A stretch of DNA of 64,000 nucleotides from Monodelphis domestica (taxonomy: Eukaryota; Chordata; Mammalia; Didelphimorphia; Didelphidae), in NCBI RefSeq assembly GCF_027887165.1, contig NC_077235.1, positions 10,053,884-10,117,883 of the forward strand, given 5' to 3'. Within the stretch, counting starts at the first letter, position 1. Each line of letters begins with the position of its first letter. Positions 1 to 11,200 of the stretch are shown here, in pieces. The notes under the pieces were generated by a model. The model worked only from the letters and a program-made list of their open reading frames with translations. It was not told where the DNA came from and ran no database searches. Made by a program: the position numbers and the translations under genes.

Positions 1-13
1 AAGATGTAGAAAG

Positions 14-205
14 GGGACAGCTAGGTGGCTCAGTGGATAAAGAGCCAGACCCAGAGAGAGGAGGTCCTGGATTCAAATCTGATCTCAGAGACTTCCTAGC
101 TGTGTGACTCTGGGCAAGTCCCCCATTGCCTAGCTTTAATGGCTCTTCTGCCTTGGAACCAATACCCAGTATTGAGTCTAATATGTAAGGTAAGGGTTTT
201 TAAAA
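14..205 (+). repeat. Marsupial tRNA-derived SINE, near full length
   Basis: Begins with the tRNA-like head ggacagctaggtggctcagt, followed by the A/B-box-like part (ggattcaaatctg), the gtgtgactctgggcaagt core and the tail gtaaggtaagggttttta. The same unit recurs throughout the window in both directions. It belongs to the WSINE1/SINE1_Mdo type known from marsupials. It is a retroposon, not a tRNA gene. Confidence 0.9.
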
Positions 206-734
206 AAAGATGTAGAAAAAGATATGAATTTGGAAAGTATGGGAATTTGTTTTCTGTGACTGTGTATTTTCTATAAAACTTTCTAGCTTTTCTTTTTCTC
301 CAATTGTGGAGAGTGGTGGAAGGGATGGGAGGGAGAGAGAATAAATTCTTAATTGAAAAAAAATTACAAAACCCCAAATCTGTGAATTCTACTTGTTAAA
401 TATGCACTCTAATTTTGAAAGTGTGAAGAGGATGTTTTAAAAAACTATTATTTCCCTCTTTGATTTATTCCCTAATAGAACAATTGATTTTTTAAAAAGC
501 ATGACATGCCATAATCTACTTATACCCTACATGTGCTGATCTGCATTGCCTTTTCATGTACCTGCCATTTAGATTCTTCACTTAGAGGATACTGGTGTTT
601 CAGATGGAATCTTTAAGGTTCTGTTGAATCGAATATTTTGTTATAATCGATAATAGCCATTTTATAGTCTCTTAACACTTCAGTCATTTGTGTGAGTGGA
701 GATGTGACCTGCTCTAGGACATTTTGTGAAAGCT

Positions 735-1050
735 CGCTTATTCCACACTCATGAGAAAGAACACGATCCACATTCAGAGGAAGAACCATGGGAGTAGAAA
801 CACAGAAGAAAAACAATTGCTTGATCACATAGGTTGAGGGGATAGGATTGGGGATGTAGACGCTAAACAATCACCCCAGTGCCAATATCAATAATACGGA
901 AATAGGTCTTGATCAATGACACATGTAAAACCGAGCAGAATTGCCCATTGGCTATGGGAGGGGGATGGGAGGAGGGGAGAGAAAGAACATGAATCATGTA
1001 ACCAGGGAAAATATTTTAAATTAATTAAATAAAAAATAAAAAAAAGAATA
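735..1050 (+). repeat. L1 3' end, 5'-truncated, with A-rich tail
   Basis: Matches the reverse complement of the full-length L1 3' region near 28.86-29.2 kb: the 'gaaagaacacgatccacattcag' stretch, the gaggggataggattggggatg stretch and the terminal accagggaaaatattttaaattaa. It ends in an A-rich tail at 1020-1045, as expected for a retroposed L1 end. No coding capacity remains. Confidence 0.8.
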
Positions 1051-1699
1051 CTCCCAGGATGGATGGAGACTGTTCTACCCTGCCCAGGGACAAGAACAGC
1101 TTTAATGGCCCCATCTCTTCGGGCCCCGAATCATTTTGGAGGTTGTGGGCAGAAAGCCTTGATTATGGGTCTGCAGACATGGGGGATAGCAGCGGTCATT
1201 AATACCTGTCATACCAAGAATATGAAGGCAGACAGACATTCATTGGATACCTATTTCGGTCATTCTAACCAAGAAATGAGTAAAATTCCTAGACTTTATA
1301 ATGAAATTGAGGCATTTGTGGAAGTTAGTTTTGGAATAACAAAAAGGAAAAAATTCTATAATAGCAAAAAAAAAAAATTAAGCTAGGGAAGCATGCAAGG
1401 GACCAGGCTCCACTGGCTAGCTCTCAGAAGCTTTCTGGACACTGGAACTAGTCAGTGCAGTGACGAGTTGTAACCAGAGGACAGATTACGAAATGTGTTT
1501 CTTTCTCAGTAGAGAGGTAGCGAACTACATGTGCAGCATATGGCATGTATTAGGAGATATGAACAGTGTGTTGATTTGTTTTGCTTTGCTGTGCTTCTTT
1601 GGCCCAAAGGAGTGTTCTTTTCAGGGCCGAGAGGTGGAACTAGGACTCACTGGAGAATGGAAGGACAGAAAATCCTCCATCAATTTTATTTTGTTTAAT

Positions 1700-1960
1700 T
1701 TTTAACATTCATTTAAACAAAATCCTTTCAGTTCCAAATATTCTCCCTCCCTTGCCTAGTGAGAAGGCAAGCAATGCTGTATGTTATTCAGGTGAAGTCA
1801 TGCCAAACATTTCCATTAAAATATTTTCCCTCCCAATTTTAAAAAGAAAGGAGACTTTTAAGATCAATTTCTGCCCCCCATCTTACTCTTTGGGCTTTCT
1901 GAATTCTTTCCCAAGCCTCCTGTGTGCCCGGGTACCTCTCTCTTGTTGCTAAAGTTTTAG
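1700..1960 (-). repeat. Diverged L1 3'-end fragment (likely)
   Basis: A T-rich, then C-rich stretch (attctccctcccttgcc) resembles other antisense L1 3' ends in the window, for example at 3.9, 18.6 and 20.05 kb. The match is weak and the boundaries are rough. No gene is seen here. Confidence 0.4.
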
Positions 1961-2044
1961 TCTCCTAAGGAACAACCATTTGGAATTGGGGAGCATTTTC
2001 TCTTTCTGCTCACCCATGAAACACTGAATCAGAAGTTTGATGTT

Positions 2045-2285
2045 TTGTTCACTTGTTTCTCAGTCATGTCCTACTCTCTGTGAATCCCATTTGGGGTTTT
2101 CTTGGCAAAGGTACTGAGTTGCCATTTCCTTCTCTGGCTCACTTGACAGATGAGGAAATCTGAGGCAGACAGGGTGAAGTGACTTGCCCAGAGTCATACA
2201 GTAAGTGTTTGAGGCTAGATTTGAAAATGAGTTCCTAACTCTAGGTCTGATACTTTATATCTACTGTGCCAACTAGCCGAGTCAG
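2045..2285 (-). repeat. CORE-SINE of the Mar1 type, antisense
   Basis: Read on the - strand it has a tRNA-like head, gacttgcccag-type core and the 3' half with caaatgggattcacagagagtag. Related copies lie at 37.7 kb (+) and 41.2 kb (-). The family is known from marsupials. Confidence 0.7.
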
Positions 2286-2634
2286 AAGTAGAGAGGGAGA
2301 AAGGGGAATGAGAATGGCTGCTCTTGTCCAGTGAATTGGGCTCTGAGTCAGGGATCAGAAGATCGAAATTCCAGGCTCAGCTGTGCTACTAACTCATTTC
2401 CTCATCCCTTCAATGGGTCCACAGAGCCCTGTACTACCTACTGAACAGGGTTTCCGTGAGGCTAACTTGAGTCTGGACACACCTTTGGTAAAGGTAAAAA
2501 GGTCACAGTAAGAGCAGAAGGAGGCGTTTTCTCTTTGTGTCTCTCTCACTGGTCTCCATGTAGGTGCAAGGAGGCAAAGCAGAATCTTTTCTATAGTGTC
2601 CTAACTACAACTAGTAGGTCGATGGTCAGGCTCA

Positions 2635-3250
2635 GCATGCAAATCTGCCACCAAGTTGGTTTGAAAAATCCAGTTTGATATCAGCAAACATCATCTGCAA
2701 TGGGGATAAACTGGGAGCCTTCCCAATAAGATGAGGAGTGAAACAAGGATGCCCATTATCACCTCCCTGATTTAACATTGCACTAGAAACCCTAGGCGGA
2801 GCAATGAGAGAAGGAAAAAGAGAGTGAAGGTATGAAAACAGGCAACGAGGAGGCCAAGCTATGGGCCCTCGCAGATGATGTGATGCTGGACTTCCAAGTG
2901 AATCCCAGACCGTCAACCACAGAGCCCGGGAAAATAATCCACAACTTCAGCAGAGTTGCAGGATACCAAATCGACCCACATCAGTCATCAGCGTTTCTCT
3001 ACCTCCAACACATCGCTGCAGCAAGATGGAGAAAGAGAAATCCCTTTGAAAATCAACCTCGCCCTTACAAACCACTTCGGAACCTACGCGCCCAGACAAA
3101 ACCCAGGACCCTATGGGAACCCCACGACGAAAAACTCGCCACCCCATGAAAACTGGATCGCAACAACCGGGAAAACATCGATTGCTCCTGGGTAGGACGA
3201 GCTAACATAATGAAAATGACCGTCCTACCCAAATTAATTTACTTATTTAG
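2635..3250 (+). repeat. L1 ORF2 fragment (reverse-transcriptase part), sense
   Basis: Translated pieces read like the L1 reverse transcriptase: 'KQGCPLSPL' around 2735-2760, an 'ADDV' active-site-like box near 2872, and 'GYQIDPHQSSAFLYLQ' at about 2961-3009. The last matches 'GYKINPHQSSVFLF' in the 28.8-35.2 kb L1. Several stops and frame changes make it dead. It is richer in C and CpG than the younger L1, so it may come from another L1 lineage. Confidence 0.8.
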
Positions 3251-3864
3251 TGCTGTACCTAGCAAAATACTGAAAAAATCTGGTTTGAATGAAGCCTCTT
3301 GTTCTTCCAGCCTGATTTCCAATTTTCTTTCTTGTTGAGATGCATCTGTGGAAACCTGCCTATCTGCAGATACAGGAAGTAACCAGATGGGGTGGGAGAA
3401 TCCCTTTTTGTTCCTCTGGCCCTGCAACTGCTCTCTCTATGAAGATCAGCCCTGTGTCTGTCGCTGAGCCTTAAAGAATTGGGAAGTGACCAGCTGAGCT
3501 GGGTTGGGTGTCAGCCCCGGGTGGGAGCCTTCCAGGGTGTTGGGGGGGTGGGGGTGGCAGCAGTTATCCTCTTCCCTTTGGGTTCTTCTTGTTCAGGTCT
3601 ATTCAGAAGTCAGTTTTCCTAGAGTGAGGGTGGACAGCTCTTCTGATGGCTGTACCCCGGACTTTGGGTCATCAGAACACACGCAGTCGGAAGTGTTTGG
3701 TTCTGAGACCTCTGCCTTAACTCATTTTGACTGGCAAAACTTGTACCTCCTCAAAGAAGGGTTTTATTTATTTTACTGAAATCAGTGGCAATGACTTTTG
3801 TTGTTATTGTTGTTATTTGCCAATCTCAGGAAGGCCTGTTTGGCACTTTACAGATAAGTATAGC

Positions 3865-4145
3865 TCTTTATTTGATTTTTATTTATTTATTTAAAGATCT
3901 TGTATTTTCCAAATTATAGTGAATAACAATTTTCCACACACGCTTTCCGAAGCTATACAGTCCCAGTTGTCTCCCTCCCTCCCTTTCTTCCCCTTTCCTG
4001 GACTTGGTAAGCAGTTCCATCGAGGTTATACCTATCTCCATATTGCTCTTTGTAAATGGGTACACCACCAGATCTGGCCCGTTGTGCCTTTTTAGACTAT
4101 AAACAGATTCTAGAGTTTTTAGCTCTCTGCCAAAACAGGCCACTG
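3865..4145 (-). repeat. L1 3'-UTR fragment, antisense
   Basis: On the + strand it starts with a T-rich stretch (reverse complement of the A tail), then gtgaataacaattttccaca and a run of ccctcc blocks. The 18.54-18.78 kb fragment has the same layout. No open frame is supported. Confidence 0.55.
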
Positions 4146-4737
4146 AGGGTCTTTGTAGATTTCTTTGCTCACCCAGGGAGCCCCAGGTAAGCCCTGGGCC
4201 ACAGAGACCCTCACCCCATCTATCTCCCCCTCATTCACCACTCAGGAGGGAGTTAAAACCACTAACCTTGCGTCAGGCTGGCAAGGTGGCAGGCCTTACT
4301 TCCACTTGGGCCACTGAGGCAGATTACTCAGCATTAGGAGAAGGTCCGTTTCCCCAACCCAGGGAAGGGCTAGTTTTATAGGAAGCGCATTGGGTACCAT
4401 AGCCAGCCCGGCCTGCTTGGAATGAGTTTAGGCCTAGCCATTTAGGCCCTCCATGCTGGGAACACCCCAAACCACCTGTGCTTCTTGTTGGGGTGATTTC
4501 AGTATGCCATTGTATCCCGTCTAGCTCCCTCCCCAGCCCCCAGGAAAAAGGCAGCTCCCTGCAGCCCCTGGGCAGAGAGGCAGCTTGGTGAAGTGGATTG
4601 TTAGGAAAATCTGAGGGATCCTGGGCAAGTCATGGCACCTCTCCAAGCCTCAGTTTCTCTGTTGGCAAGGGGAGATCATAATGAATACCTAAGTAGTACC
4701 CCCCTCCCAGACACTCTTGTGGGGATCCAAGGAGATG
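4146..4737. other. No gene or clear repeat seen
   Basis: Moderately GC-rich upstream flank between the L1 fragment and a MIR-like SINE. It may be unique sequence. Nothing with splice sites or a convincing frame was found. Confidence 0.4.
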
Positions 4738-4870
4738 ACAGGCAGCTAGATGGCTCAGTGGATGGAATGCCCCCATGAAGCCCCGAGTTCAGATCTGGCT
4801 TTAGACACTCACTGGGCACTTCCCTCTGTTTGCCTCAGCTTCCTTGTTTGTAAGATGGAGAAGCCAGTGT
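4738..4870 (+). repeat. MIR/CORE-SINE fragment
   Basis: Starts with ggcagctagatggctcagtg and continues through gagttcagatctggc to cctcagcttccttgtttgta, the usual order of marsupial CORE-SINE parts. It is diverged. Confidence 0.65.
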
Positions 4871-5319
4871 CTTTGCCCAAAACACCCCGCTTGGGCTCGC
4901 GAGGAGCCCAACTGACTAACCGTGGAGATTCAGGTAGCTCTTTTGGGTCCCAAATATCCCAGCTCTGTGGCCAGAAGGCACAGGCCCCCGGCCTCTTCTG
5001 GCTCATTCCAAAGGCCTGGGCTCCCTTCAGGAGGATTACAGGTTGCCTTGTGGGTGTGGCCAGGGTTCTTCAAGTCCTTTGCTACTTTGCCCTGCTGAGG
5101 CCCTGCCACCTGCTGTGCTTCGGCAGTGGGCAAAAGAGTGACATTTTAGGGAGCCTTAAGTGGAGCCGGGGTATGTAGGGGGAATGCCCTCAGTGTGTCC
5201 GGCGGCAGCAGTGACTGCCATGGACTTGGACAGAGGTCCAGAGAAGGCCCGCGCTTTCCTTTTCTCAGCCTTACTTTCCTTCCCAGTAAGAACTCTAAGG
5301 CAGAAGGGCCAGAGCCAAG

Positions 5320-5415
5320 CAGTGGCGGTTAAGTGACTTGCCCAGGGCCACACAGCTAGAAAGTGTCTGAGACCACTTTTGAATCCAGGACTTTTCGTCT
5401 CCAGGCAGCCGGATT
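5320..5415 (-). repeat. SINE fragment abutting the SYTL4 CpG island
   Basis: Contains antisense SINE core gttaagtgacttgcccaggg, cacacagctag and gaatccaggac. It ends about 100 bases before the CpG-rich promoter region. Confidence 0.65.
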
Positions 5416-5499
5416 TTCGATCGACAGCCACTTATTTGTCCCAGCCGGGCTGCCCGGAGGGCCCTCATCCGTGCATCTGCCGGGAGCAAACACCCCAGC

Positions 5500-6120
5500 G
5501 CTGGGACACAGGGGCATTTGAAATCCAGCCGGCCAGAACCGTCGGGAGGGCGGGGCTGGGGCGGGGCCTTTCCGCGGCCGGGCCCAGGGCCCCTCCAATC
5601 AACGACCGGAGCGCAGGGTTAGGGGAGGAGCCTCCCCGCGCGTCAAGAAGGGAGGCCGGGTCGCCGGCTCCCTTTAAATGGGCTGCCCCTCCCCGCTCCC
5701 GGGAAAGTCGTGTCTCTTTCCGCTTGGCGAGAGACCGAGTCGGGCGTGCGGCGGGACCCGGGCGAGAGACCGAGACAGGACTCACACCCATACCCCAGAG
5801 ACCGAGAGAAAGGACACCGGCTCGCTGATCCCTGGCCCCCGGCGTCGTCGCTCCTGCTCCCGGCTTCTTCAGCCAGGTGACCCGGCCAGCCCCGATCCCG
5901 CGGCTCCTACGCCCGGGTCCCGGAGGCTCCATCCCTCCTTGGCCCGGGGCCCCTGCCCTGGCCGGCCTGCCCTCCCCTTCCGCTCCCGCTTTTTCCGACT
6001 CAGCTCCGCTCTCTCCGCCCTTTTCCTCAGCCTCTTTCCCTCCACGTTTCACTCTCCTCTCTCCCCCGGGCTTTTGACTTCTGGGGCTCCTGTCCCCAAC
6101 CACCCAACCTCATCCTGACC
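5500..6120 (+). promoter_or_regulatory. SYTL4: CpG island, probable SYTL4 promoter
   Basis: The base composition changes sharply here to GC- and CpG-rich, with GC boxes such as ggggcggggc near 5558-5570 and a TTTAAA at about 5674. It lies about 16 kb before the start-codon exon and in the right orientation. A strong-looking donor (agccag|gtga) follows at 5876/5877, so it fits a TATA-poor housekeeping-style promoter. The assignment to SYTL4 is an inference from position; no transcript was available. Confidence 0.6.
5700..5876 (+). other. SYTL4: Putative non-coding first exon of SYTL4
   Basis: A GC-rich leader-like stretch ends at a consensus donor (agccag|gtgacc). The next acceptor that leads to the SYTL4 ATG is ctccttcag at 22101-22109. 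The 5' end is a guess. Human SYTL4 also has untranslated 5' exons (recalled). Additional 5' exons inside the 16-kb intron cannot be excluded. Confidence 0.4.
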
Positions 6121-7589
6121 ATCGGGGTCTGTGGGAAGCCCAGCTGGGCCACTTAATCAGCTCTGAGACGTTGAGGAGGACATTTCCGCCTCGCCAGCCT
6201 CAGTTTCCTTGTCTGTACAGTGAGGGAGTTGGAGTCCCTGTGATTGTCACTGCTGGGAGGGAGCAGCCCCTAGTGTGTGTGTTCCCGCCTCGACTTCCCA
6301 AGTCTCTGCCGCCCCCCACTCTTCCCCCTTCCGGGCTCTCTTGGGTGCTCTTGGCCCCACCCCGCAGGTGTCCAGCATGAGTCTCCTGTGCGTGTGTCCG
6401 AGTGTTCTCAGAGCGCTGGGCGGCATTCCACTCTAGCTCACCAGCGCCCTGCCTTCCTTTCTCCTCTGCACAGATTGGCCTGGGGCTGTGCCACCCATCC
6501 CCTCTGGACCTGGGCCCTTCGGGAGGACGTCAGAGACTGCCGGGTCCGCTTCTTCCTCTGACTTCGGCTGAGGTAAAGTTTGGAGGCAGTGCTGGGAGGG
6601 CTCTGGGCTGAGCTCCCAGCCCGCTGCTGCCCAGAGATTCCGGGGTTCCCTCTGGCCAGGGTTCTAGCCACGGAAGCGCCCAGCCCGAGCCAGCCCCCGT
6701 CCACACTGGCAATAGAAGGAGCTCCCCGGCCTCGCTATTTAGCCAGACCACCCCCTTTCCTAGCAGTGAGGCCCTCCACCAGGACTAAATGGACTTCACC
6801 GAGAGCCATGGTGGCGCCTGTTGAGCTCTGAGGTGTCTCCGGTGCTAAGAGGAGCAAAGATGTGCTGCGGAGCCTGCGGCATTCACTTTCCGATAGAGAG
6901 GGGGCCACACCTGCCATTTAATGACCAGGCTGGGTAGATTAGACCCGAGGGCTGGTGCCTGAAAGATGAGCTGAACCCCGGAATCCCGGCAATAGGGGAG
7001 CGGGGCGCAAATCCCTGGCTCTGCCACACCCGCTGCCTGGGGTGCGCGCAGGGGAAGTGACATGCCCAGGGTCATACAGTCGGTGCCGGCCACGGGCACG
7101 ATTGCTCCTCAGGACCTCCAGACTGGCGCCAGTAAGGCACTTAAGAGAAGTGAGCAGCCCTGTGATGAGGAACAATTCCTGCCCTAAGAGTGTGTCTGGT
7201 GATGCCGGTGGAACAGGGTTTCTTTTGGTTCCAGTCAGGGCTTGTGTGCACTCGGGGTTTATATGGGGACCGACTTCACTCTATGGGGAGGCCGGCAAAA
7301 GCCCCCCACCCCCACCCCGAGGAGTCAGGGTGGATTTAAGCCCGGCTCCATCACTCCAGAGTGGGGAGGCATCTTCTAGACTAACAAGGGCAAAATTTCA
7401 GGCGGCCATTTGACCCGCCTTCATGGTACTTTTGGGAAGGAAGGAAGCAGCTAGAGGAGCTCTAGAGTGGCCCGTCCTGGGGCTCACTTCCCTTCAGTTT
7501 TACTTACAATGATCATCAAGTGCTTTGTAGGTATCTCACTTGTTACCCACAAGCACCCAGTGAAATGGGCAAGGTTTATTAAATGGCCA

Positions 7590-7900
7590 GGCTTTACAGG
7601 TATTAATTCATGCACTCCTGGGCAGCAGGGGCTATGATATTCCCAATTTCTAGCTGAGGAAACTGAGTCAGACAGAGGCGAGGGTCCTGGATTAGGCCGG
7701 ATTTGAACCCAGGTCTTCCTGACTCCAGGCCCAGAGCTCTAGCCACTGAACCATCTTGTTGCCCATTTAAAAATGCTGTCACTCTCCCCATTTTACACAC
7801 AAGGAGACAAGTCGTCATCAAGGTGAGGTGACTTGCCCAGGGTTACACAGCTACAGTAGAGTTTGAACCCTGGTCTTCTTGTCCCCTAGGACTAACCTTC
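7590..7900 (-). repeat. Two adjacent antisense MIR/SINE fragments
   Basis: At 7650-7765 it shows gaggaaactgagtcagacag, gatttgaacccaggtcttcc and tctagccactgaaccatct. A second partial core follows at about 7795-7900 (gaggtgacttgcccagggtt, cacagct). Both are ancient and diverged. Confidence 0.65.
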
Positions 7901-8124
7901 CACCAGCCTCTTCTGAAAATATGGGTACATGATAGTTATTACATTTTCTCAGCAGATGCCCTAATTGGTTACCTCAAGAGGTACCGGGTCCCCCTTATTG
8001 CTGAACAGGCACTTGTTGAAAACGCTGTAAAGCATTTGGACTAGATCAGATGGCCTGAGACTTTAGGGTCTGGGACAGCAGAATCAGAATGCTCTAAAAG
8101 GATCCTGCCACAATTGGCGTATTC

Positions 8125-8340
8125 ATTATTCCATCAGTGGAGTCTAGTGGATAGAGCCTTGGCTCTAGTGTCGGGCCCTGAGTTCCAATCTCAGCTCTGG
8201 ATGTCCTTGAGCAAGTTAATATTTATTCTTCAGGCCTTTGTTTCCTCATCTGCAAAATGGATGGGGGAGGGAGGTGGCCTGGGTGACCTTCAGAGTCTCC
8301 TCCAGTTCTGCGATCCGAAAAAGAACTTGTTTCTGTGAGG
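8125..8340 (+). repeat. MIR-type SINE
   Basis: Has agtctagtggatagagcc, gagttccaatctcagctctg and gtttcctcatctgcaaaatg in the normal order of the family. The 3' part (ctccagttctgcgatc) is also typical. Confidence 0.7.
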
Positions 8341-9309
8341 GCCAGTGATTTCAGCAGCCTGGCTGATGCCCCGTGGCCATGAGCCTTGGACTGTAAGCTA
8401 GGGCGCTGAGAGGCTCTGAGCTGTACACAGCTAGTATTGTGTCCAATCGAGACCAGGCCAGCGCCCACATCTTCCTGACTCAGAATGAGATGGGAGAGGG
8501 ATAGATACATCATTAGCATGATCACATTCTACACTGAGGTCTGGAAAGAGCCTGAGAGGTCACTGCGTTCAAGTCTCATCCTTTTACACATGAGGAAACG
8601 GGGCCCCCGAGAGGCCATGGGAAGCCGTGTCCTCGGGTTCTAAGAAACAAATCACCATAACAACTACCCGGGGTGATTTGAGGAGATGTGGCCAGACCAG
8701 TTCTCGTGGAATGAACAGGCTTTCAGCTCAAGCCCCAAATACCATATGATCTTGGGTTGTATTAATAGCAGAGCCCATTGAGAGTGTTCGATTCAGTTCT
8801 GGGTACCAGAACCTGGAGCGGAACCCGAGAATTTAGGGACTAGGCTTGGACGAGGACTCCAAACACGTGAGGAACATCTGAAGGAGGCAGAGATGAGAAG
8901 AGATTTCTGCTGGGGTGTGTCTGGGTAAGGAAGCGATGGATGCCCTTCAAAGACTGGAGAGCTGTCACATCGAAGAGAGATGGGTTCTAATTCCTGTGTC
9001 TCCACAGGGCAGTACTGGGAACCATAGGTACCGTTTAAAGGAGGCAGATTTGGTTTCATTAAGGATCCCAAGGTCTTGGATTTTGAGTCTAAAGGAAGGA
9101 CCTTAAGAGGGTATTCAGGCCAGCCCCCCTCCTTCCTCACCCAAGCCCCATCAGTGAAGAAATGGCTATGCTGGGACCTGAACCTAGGTCTCTGAGTCCA
9201 AGTCCAGAGTCATGGGAGAAAGGAATTCTTTTTGATCCCTTGTAAGAATGTTCTAGTAGGCATTTGGATAAAATTTGGCACTTGAACTGGGGAAAAAGAG
9301 AAAGAGCAA

Positions 9310-9500
9310 CAGGGGGAGCTAGATGACTCCGTGGATAGAGAGCCAGGCCTGTAGATGGGAGGTCCTGGATTCAAATATGACTTCCTAGCTGTGTGACCCT
9401 GGACAAGTCACTTGACCCCCATTGCCTAGCCCTTACTACTCTTCTGCCTTGGAACCAATACACAGTATTGGTTCCAAGACAGAAGATAAGGGTTTGTTGT
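9310..9500 (+). repeat. Marsupial tRNA-derived SINE
   Basis: Full unit: agggggagctagatgactcc head, ggtcctggattcaaa, gtgaccctggacaagtcac, ccattgcctagcccttac and tail caagacagaagataagggtt. Confidence 0.9.
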
Positions 9501-9894
9501 TGTTTTTTAAAGGGAAAGAACACTATTTGGAATCAGAGGAAGTGGGTTCAGATCTCAGTTTGAGAACTGCTGCCCTAGCTAAATCCATGTTACCTTCTCT
9601 CAAAACTGGGCAAGGAAACCAAACCGAGAAATCAAAAATATTCAATATTATTTCCTAGGCTTCCACCCCTCTGCCATAAGGTAAGAAAGAGGTCGAGTTC
9701 ATTTATTTTCTCTCCTCACAGAGCCTCCATAGAGTTCTCCTAGGACATTGGGACCCGACAATTCTAATGATCCCAGTTTTATTTTGTGAAATTTGGATTA
9801 AATTTTATTTTTTCAGTCAGCAAATATTACTTTTTCTAGCATTACAAATGCTTTATGACTATTATCTCAGATGATTCCCACAACAGTCTTGGGA

Positions 9895-10055
9895 AGTCAG
9901 TGTTATTATTATTCCCATTTTACAGATGAGGAAACTGAGGCAGACAGATATTAAGTGGCTTACCCAGGGTCACACAGCTAGTAAGTGTCTGAGGCTGAAT
10001 GTGAGCTCAGGTCCTTCTGACTCCTGGTTCAGAGCTTTAGCCACTGTGTACCCTA
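9895..10055 (-). repeat. MIR/CORE-SINE, antisense
   Basis: Contains cattttacagatgaggaaac, tgaggcagacag, cacacagctagtaagtgtct and cttctgactcctggttcaga. Confidence 0.75.
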
Positions 10056-10212
10056 TTCATAGTCAAGCAAAACAAATCCCCACATTGGTCATGTCTCAGA
10101 ATATGTCTTGTTCTCTCCACTAAGCTCATCACCTGTGTTAGAGTTGGGCAGCATGTTTCATCATGGGTTTCTTGGAGTCATGCAAACTCAGTTTCAAAAG
10201 TGCTTCTTTGAG

Positions 10213-10400
10213 GGGCAGCTAGTTGGCTCAGTAGATAGAGCCACACCTATAGACGGAGACCTTGGGTTCAGATCCAGCCTAACTGTGTGGCCCTGGGCAA
10301 GTCATTTAATCCCAATTGCCTAGCCCTTACAGCTTTTCTGCCTTGGAAGCAATGTTTAGTATTGATTATAAGACAGAAGGTAATGTTGTTTTTTAAATTT
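10213..10400 (+). repeat. Marsupial tRNA-derived SINE with internal deletion
   Basis: Head ggggcagctagttggctcag, then cttgggttcagatcc and gtgtggccctgggcaagtca, tail ttataagacagaaggtaatg. A small part of the middle is missing compared with the other copies. Confidence 0.85.
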
Positions 10401-10559
10401 AAAAGGAGCTTCTTTGGGTAGGATGGCTCAAATCTTCCCATCCTTTCTTGCCTTCTTATTCTGTGCCCCTTTTCACCCAGCCTCCTTTTTCTCTTTCTGG
10501 ACTTCTCCCTTCAAAGAAGGCAGAACACGTTAAATTCATTTATGCAAAGATATTAGTGA

Positions 10560-10735
10560 CTTGAATGTTGGGATGTGTTTGGAGTGCTAGACACAGAGTC
10601 TTCAGATCTTGCCTTTGACATCTATTATCTGGGTGAAATAGGTCACCTCCCCATGCCTCAGTTTTCCCATCTGTAAAATGAGGGAGCTGTACTAGATGAC
10701 CTTTAGGGTCCTTTCCAACCCTACTACTATGATGA
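10560..10735 (+). repeat. MIR-type SINE
   Basis: Shows gggtgaaataggtcacctc, cctcagttttcccatctgta, aaatgagggagctg and the 3' part ctagatgacctttagggtcc. Confidence 0.7.
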
Positions 10736-11044
10736 GCTCCTTGACTTGGTCCCCAGGTTTTTGGGAATAAAGAAAGGAGGTAGTAGTGTGGCAGCTATTG
10801 GCTGCTGAGCATTCTGGTTGGCAGGGTTTGTGGTGGGTTAGGGTTTGTGAGATTGACGATGCCCAGGCTTCCTCCCTGGGGTTATTTAATGCATCTGGCA
10901 GCCCTTGGCAGGGAAAGTCCTAGGACAATTTTTCAGTGCTGGGAGTGGAGAGAACATGGGTGAGGGACCGACAGTTGCCCTAGGCTATAGATGGGTATTC
11001 CTAGTGTAGTGGAAATTAATTAGATTGGCTTTGTAGAGTCTTGA

Positions 11045-11200
11045 GATCATAGATTAGAGCTGAAAGCGAGGGACCCCAGAGGCCAGCCAGTCTCTGCTGC
11101 CTCATTTTATGGATGAGGAAAGTGAGTTCTGGGGAGATAAAGTGATTTTCCTGAGGTCACACAAGTAGCCAGTAGCCCAGGCAGTGGTTTCTAAATGTTC
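11045..11200 (-). repeat. MIR/THER-type SINE, antisense
   Basis: Contains agatcatagattagagctga, cattttatggatgaggaaag and ctgaggtcacacaagtagcc. Related copies occur at 25.98, 26.8 and 50.46 kb. Confidence 0.6.

Noticed and set aside
14-60. tRNA gene in the SINE heads
   Set aside because: The tRNA-like heads are fused to SINE bodies, lack a foldable acceptor stem and recur as repeats.
5379-6118. Frames of 146-212 codons in the SYTL4 CpG island
   Set aside because: Low-complexity Pro/Arg/Gly translations on both strands with no homology; explained by GC content.
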